Shown piece after piece: positions 6,764 to 7,943 of a stretch of 7,943 bases of DNA. Every line of letters starts with the position of its first letter. Position 1 is the first letter of the stretch. Origin of the DNA: Promethearchaeota archaeon (lineage in GTDB: Archaea; Asgardarchaeota; Lokiarchaeia; Sigyniarchaeales; SOKP01); assembly GCA_030615235.1 (NCBI GenBank), contig JAUWZR010000118.1, forward strand, positions 1 through 7,943. Direction: 5' to 3'. A model generated the notes under the pieces. It saw nothing but the letters and a program-made list of their open reading frames with translations, was not told where the DNA came from and ran no database searches. Both the position numbers and the translations under genes were made by a program.

Positions 6764-7411
6764 TTAAATATTCTCTGAGTGTTTTCTTAACATATCTTGG
6801 TTAGTTTTACCCATTTTGATAGCGAGCTCAGCTATTATGCCATCCAAATATACAAAAGCAGCTATTTCGAACATGGTTCCTTCAGGGGTAAGGATCGCCG
6901 TGTCATCGTGAAGATCAACCTTATCTCTTTTAGTACGACCCTTTAGCTTTATAGTAATATCAGCAACTCTCCCTATAATAGTCTCAGGATGGGAAGTAAT
7001 TGAAATTATACCAAAAGGTTTAGCGGTATTCACGTAATTTTTGAGAAGGCTTACTACGATCGATGTTGTTCCTGATCCAGAAAGAACTATTAAAATATCC
7101 TCGTTTGTAAGTGCAGGTATTGACCCTAAGTTAGTGACCATATAAACATCTGCTCCAAGGTGAACTAATCTTGTAGCAAAGCATTGTAAAATAAAAGCAG
7201 AGCGCCCACTTGCTAATAAGAAGAACTTTCTCTTCTTTACTAACCCATTGTAGACCATATCGATGAATTTCTTAGTATGTGAAAAATGTTTAGGTTTGCT
7301 TAAATGTTGCATATTGTCTCGAAGATTTCCCAGTATCACATCCATAGATTGAAATAAAATCTCGCTTTCTTTTCCATTAAGCTTCTGTTCATTACTAACT
7401 TTATTAGCCAT
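6764..7411 (-). CDS. hxlB: 3-hexulose-6-phosphate isomerase (SIS-domain PHI)
   Basis: Interconverts D-arabino-3-hexulose 6-phosphate and fructose 6-phosphate. In archaea lacking the oxidative pentose-phosphate route it works with 3-hexulose-6-phosphate synthase to make ribulose 5-phosphate from hexose phosphate while releasing formaldehyde. The 215-residue protein has a SIS sugar-phosphate fold: LLASGRSAFILQCFATRLVHLG at 65-86 (shown by GRS at 69-71), VLSGSGTTS at 109-117 binding phosphate, SITSHPET at 137-144, TPEGTMFE at 175-182 with the conserved Glu, and the family's C-terminal MGKTNQDMLRKHSENI. The family is usually about 180 residues; this protein has about 30 more at the N-terminus. 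ATG 7411 has no Shine-Dalgarno but a TATA box about 31 bp upstream, fitting a very short leader; a later start at residue 23 or 34 is possible. The synthase partner is not in the window. Another SIS isomerase is less likely given the C-terminal match. Confidence 0.87.
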   Translation of the reverse strand: MANKVSNEQKLNGKESEILFQSMDVILGNLRDNMQHLSKPKHFSHTKKFIDMVYNGLVKKRKFFLLASGRSAFILQCFATRLVHLGADVYMVTNLGSIPALTNEDILIVLSGSGTTSIVVSLLKNYVNTAKPFGIISITSHPETIIGRVADITIKLKGRTKRDKVDLHDDTAILTPEGTMFEIAAFVYLDGIIAELAIKMGKTNQDMLRKHSENI

Positions 7412-7445
7412 ATCAAATCAAAAATCTTTTTTTTTTGATATATAA
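7412..7445 (-). promoter_or_regulatory. Isomerase promoter with inverted repeat (possible operator)
   Basis: On the minus strand TTATATAT (7445-7438) is a TATA-like box. Between it and the ATG lies an 8-bp inverted repeat, ATCAAAAA at 7417-7424 with TTTTTGAT at 7432-7439 on the plus strand, with a further ATCAAA at 7412-7417. With transcription starting near 7416, the dyad occupies the space between box and start, where a repressor could act. The sequence is of low complexity, so chance is a real alternative. Confidence 0.35.
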
Positions 7446-7575
7446 TAACTAAGCATCGATTTAAAAAATACATTATGGTTAGGTTAAGTTTAATTCAAAA
7501 CTTTTTAAAAGCCACTTACCAAGGGATTCTTTGATACTACGCATTTGTTAATATTATTAATTATTAAGAAATAAT

Positions 7576-7596
7576 AAAAAAAAAATAAAAAAAAAA
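7576..7596 (-). terminator. Double T10 terminator
   Basis: On the minus strand T10-A-T10 begins 11 nt past the TAA at 7610-7608. This is a strong archaeal-style T-run terminator and shows that a transcript runs leftward through the 7608-7943 frame. Confidence 0.55.
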
Positions 7597-7607
7597 TTAA
7601 GTCTTGC

Positions 7608-7796
7608 TTATTTTGAATCTCGAATTTTAACTTTAAAATGTGAAGAATTCTCTACAACCATCTTAATTAACACGCGTTCAATCTTGGACTTCAGCTCTAG
7701 AACTTCCCCTTCTTTCATTGGGATGAAAAAATCAATCATGTCAAAATCTGCTAACCATTTCTCTACAATTTGAAAGAAAGTATTTTCAATTTTCAA
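7608..7796 (-). CDS. Small hypothetical ORF, probably the C-terminal part of a TAG-interrupted gene
   Basis: Read from TTG 7796 it gives 62 residues: an amphipathic helix-rich segment (FFQIVEKWLADFDMIDFF), then IPMKEGEVLELKSKIERVLI and a strand-like end (HFKVKIRDSK). No family is recognised. No Shine-Dalgarno precedes the TTG, and no ATG or GTG lies between the TAG at 7826-7824 and this TTG; the frame itself is open back to 7823. It is in the same frame as the upstream coding segment that ends at the TAG, and a strong T-run terminator follows it. It is therefore more easily read as the continuation of the upstream gene (nonsense mutation, stop read-through, or a base error) than as an independent gene, but a separate small gene cannot be ruled out. 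Confidence 0.35.
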   Translation of the reverse strand: MKIENTFFQIVEKWLADFDMIDFFIPMKEGEVLELKSKIERVLIKMVVENSSHFKVKIRDSK

Positions 7797-7823
7797 GTCT
7801 CGAATTAACGATTGAACTAATAC

Positions 7824-7943
7824 CTAAGTCTTTTTACTTTCCTCACTCATTATCTCCTTTATAGAATGTATTTGAATTTGACCAATTGCAGCACCTAAAT
7901 TAAATACGTTTCTAGATATTTGATCTTTAAACGAGTCGTTGAC
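7824..7943 (-). CDS. Partial hypothetical gene entering from the right edge, ending at TAG
   Basis: The frame is open from the window edge for 39 codons to TAG 7826-7824; the other two minus-strand frames close within about 16 codons. The visible end includes FNLGAAIGQIQIHSIKEIM followed by SEESKKT. It looks like a mixed hydrophobic/charged helix; no family is recognised. An AAAGGAG at 7860-7854 sits 3 nt before an in-frame ATG (7850-7848); used as a start it would encode only an 8-residue peptide before the TAG, or the full C-terminal segment if the TAG is read through. The frame continues open after the TAG to 7608. Confidence 0.4.
   Translation of the reverse strand, partial: VNDSFKDQISRNVFNLGAAIGQIQIHSIKEIMSEESKKT

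Noticed and set aside
7617..7805. Direct repeat TCTCGAATT near 7618 and 7798 flanking the small ORF, as a mobile-element boundary
   Set aside because: Only 9 bp, both copies encode an Ile-Arg-Asp stretch, and there are no terminal inverted repeats or transposase.

Overview
The window comes from an AT-rich archaeal genome, probably an Asgard (Lokiarchaeota-like) archaeon or a relative. Grounds for archaeal origin: an aspartate-semialdehyde dehydrogenase of the archaeal/fungal type, a 3-hexulose-6-phosphate isomerase (archaeal ribulose-monophosphate route), TATA-like boxes about 26 bp before several genes with little or no leader, T-run terminators, and a secreted protein with a short Gly/Pro linker, one C-terminal membrane helix and a Lys/Arg tail. 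The Asgard assignment rests on the style of that C-terminal anchor and on composition, so it is an inference.

Layout. 2-1090 (+): aspartate-semialdehyde dehydrogenase, missing only its first residues. It converges, with 7 bp between stop codons, on a leftward two-gene unit: a DUF362 protein with a cysteine-bearing C-terminal domain (4083-2650), followed with an 8-bp overlap by a 519-residue protein of unknown function (2657-1098). A 65-bp AT-rich divergent promoter region separates this unit from a rightward type II pantothenate kinase (4149-5030). Leftward again are a cell-surface protein made of six near-identical 62-residue repeats (6502-5144) and, after a 261-bp gap holding a candidate structured RNA, 3-hexulose-6-phosphate isomerase (7411-6764). 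The right edge carries a leftward reading frame running in from outside, broken by one in-frame TAG at 7826-7824 and continuing open to 7608.

The recognisable genes are housekeeping: amino-acid biosynthesis (asd), coenzyme A biosynthesis (pantothenate kinase), and pentose-phosphate supply (isomerase). They do not form one pathway. The least explained parts are the translationally coupled DUF362/unknown pair, the 73-nt stem-closed element at 6668-6740, and the TAG-interrupted frame at 7608-7943. I found no CRISPR array, insertion sequence, rRNA or convincing tRNA.
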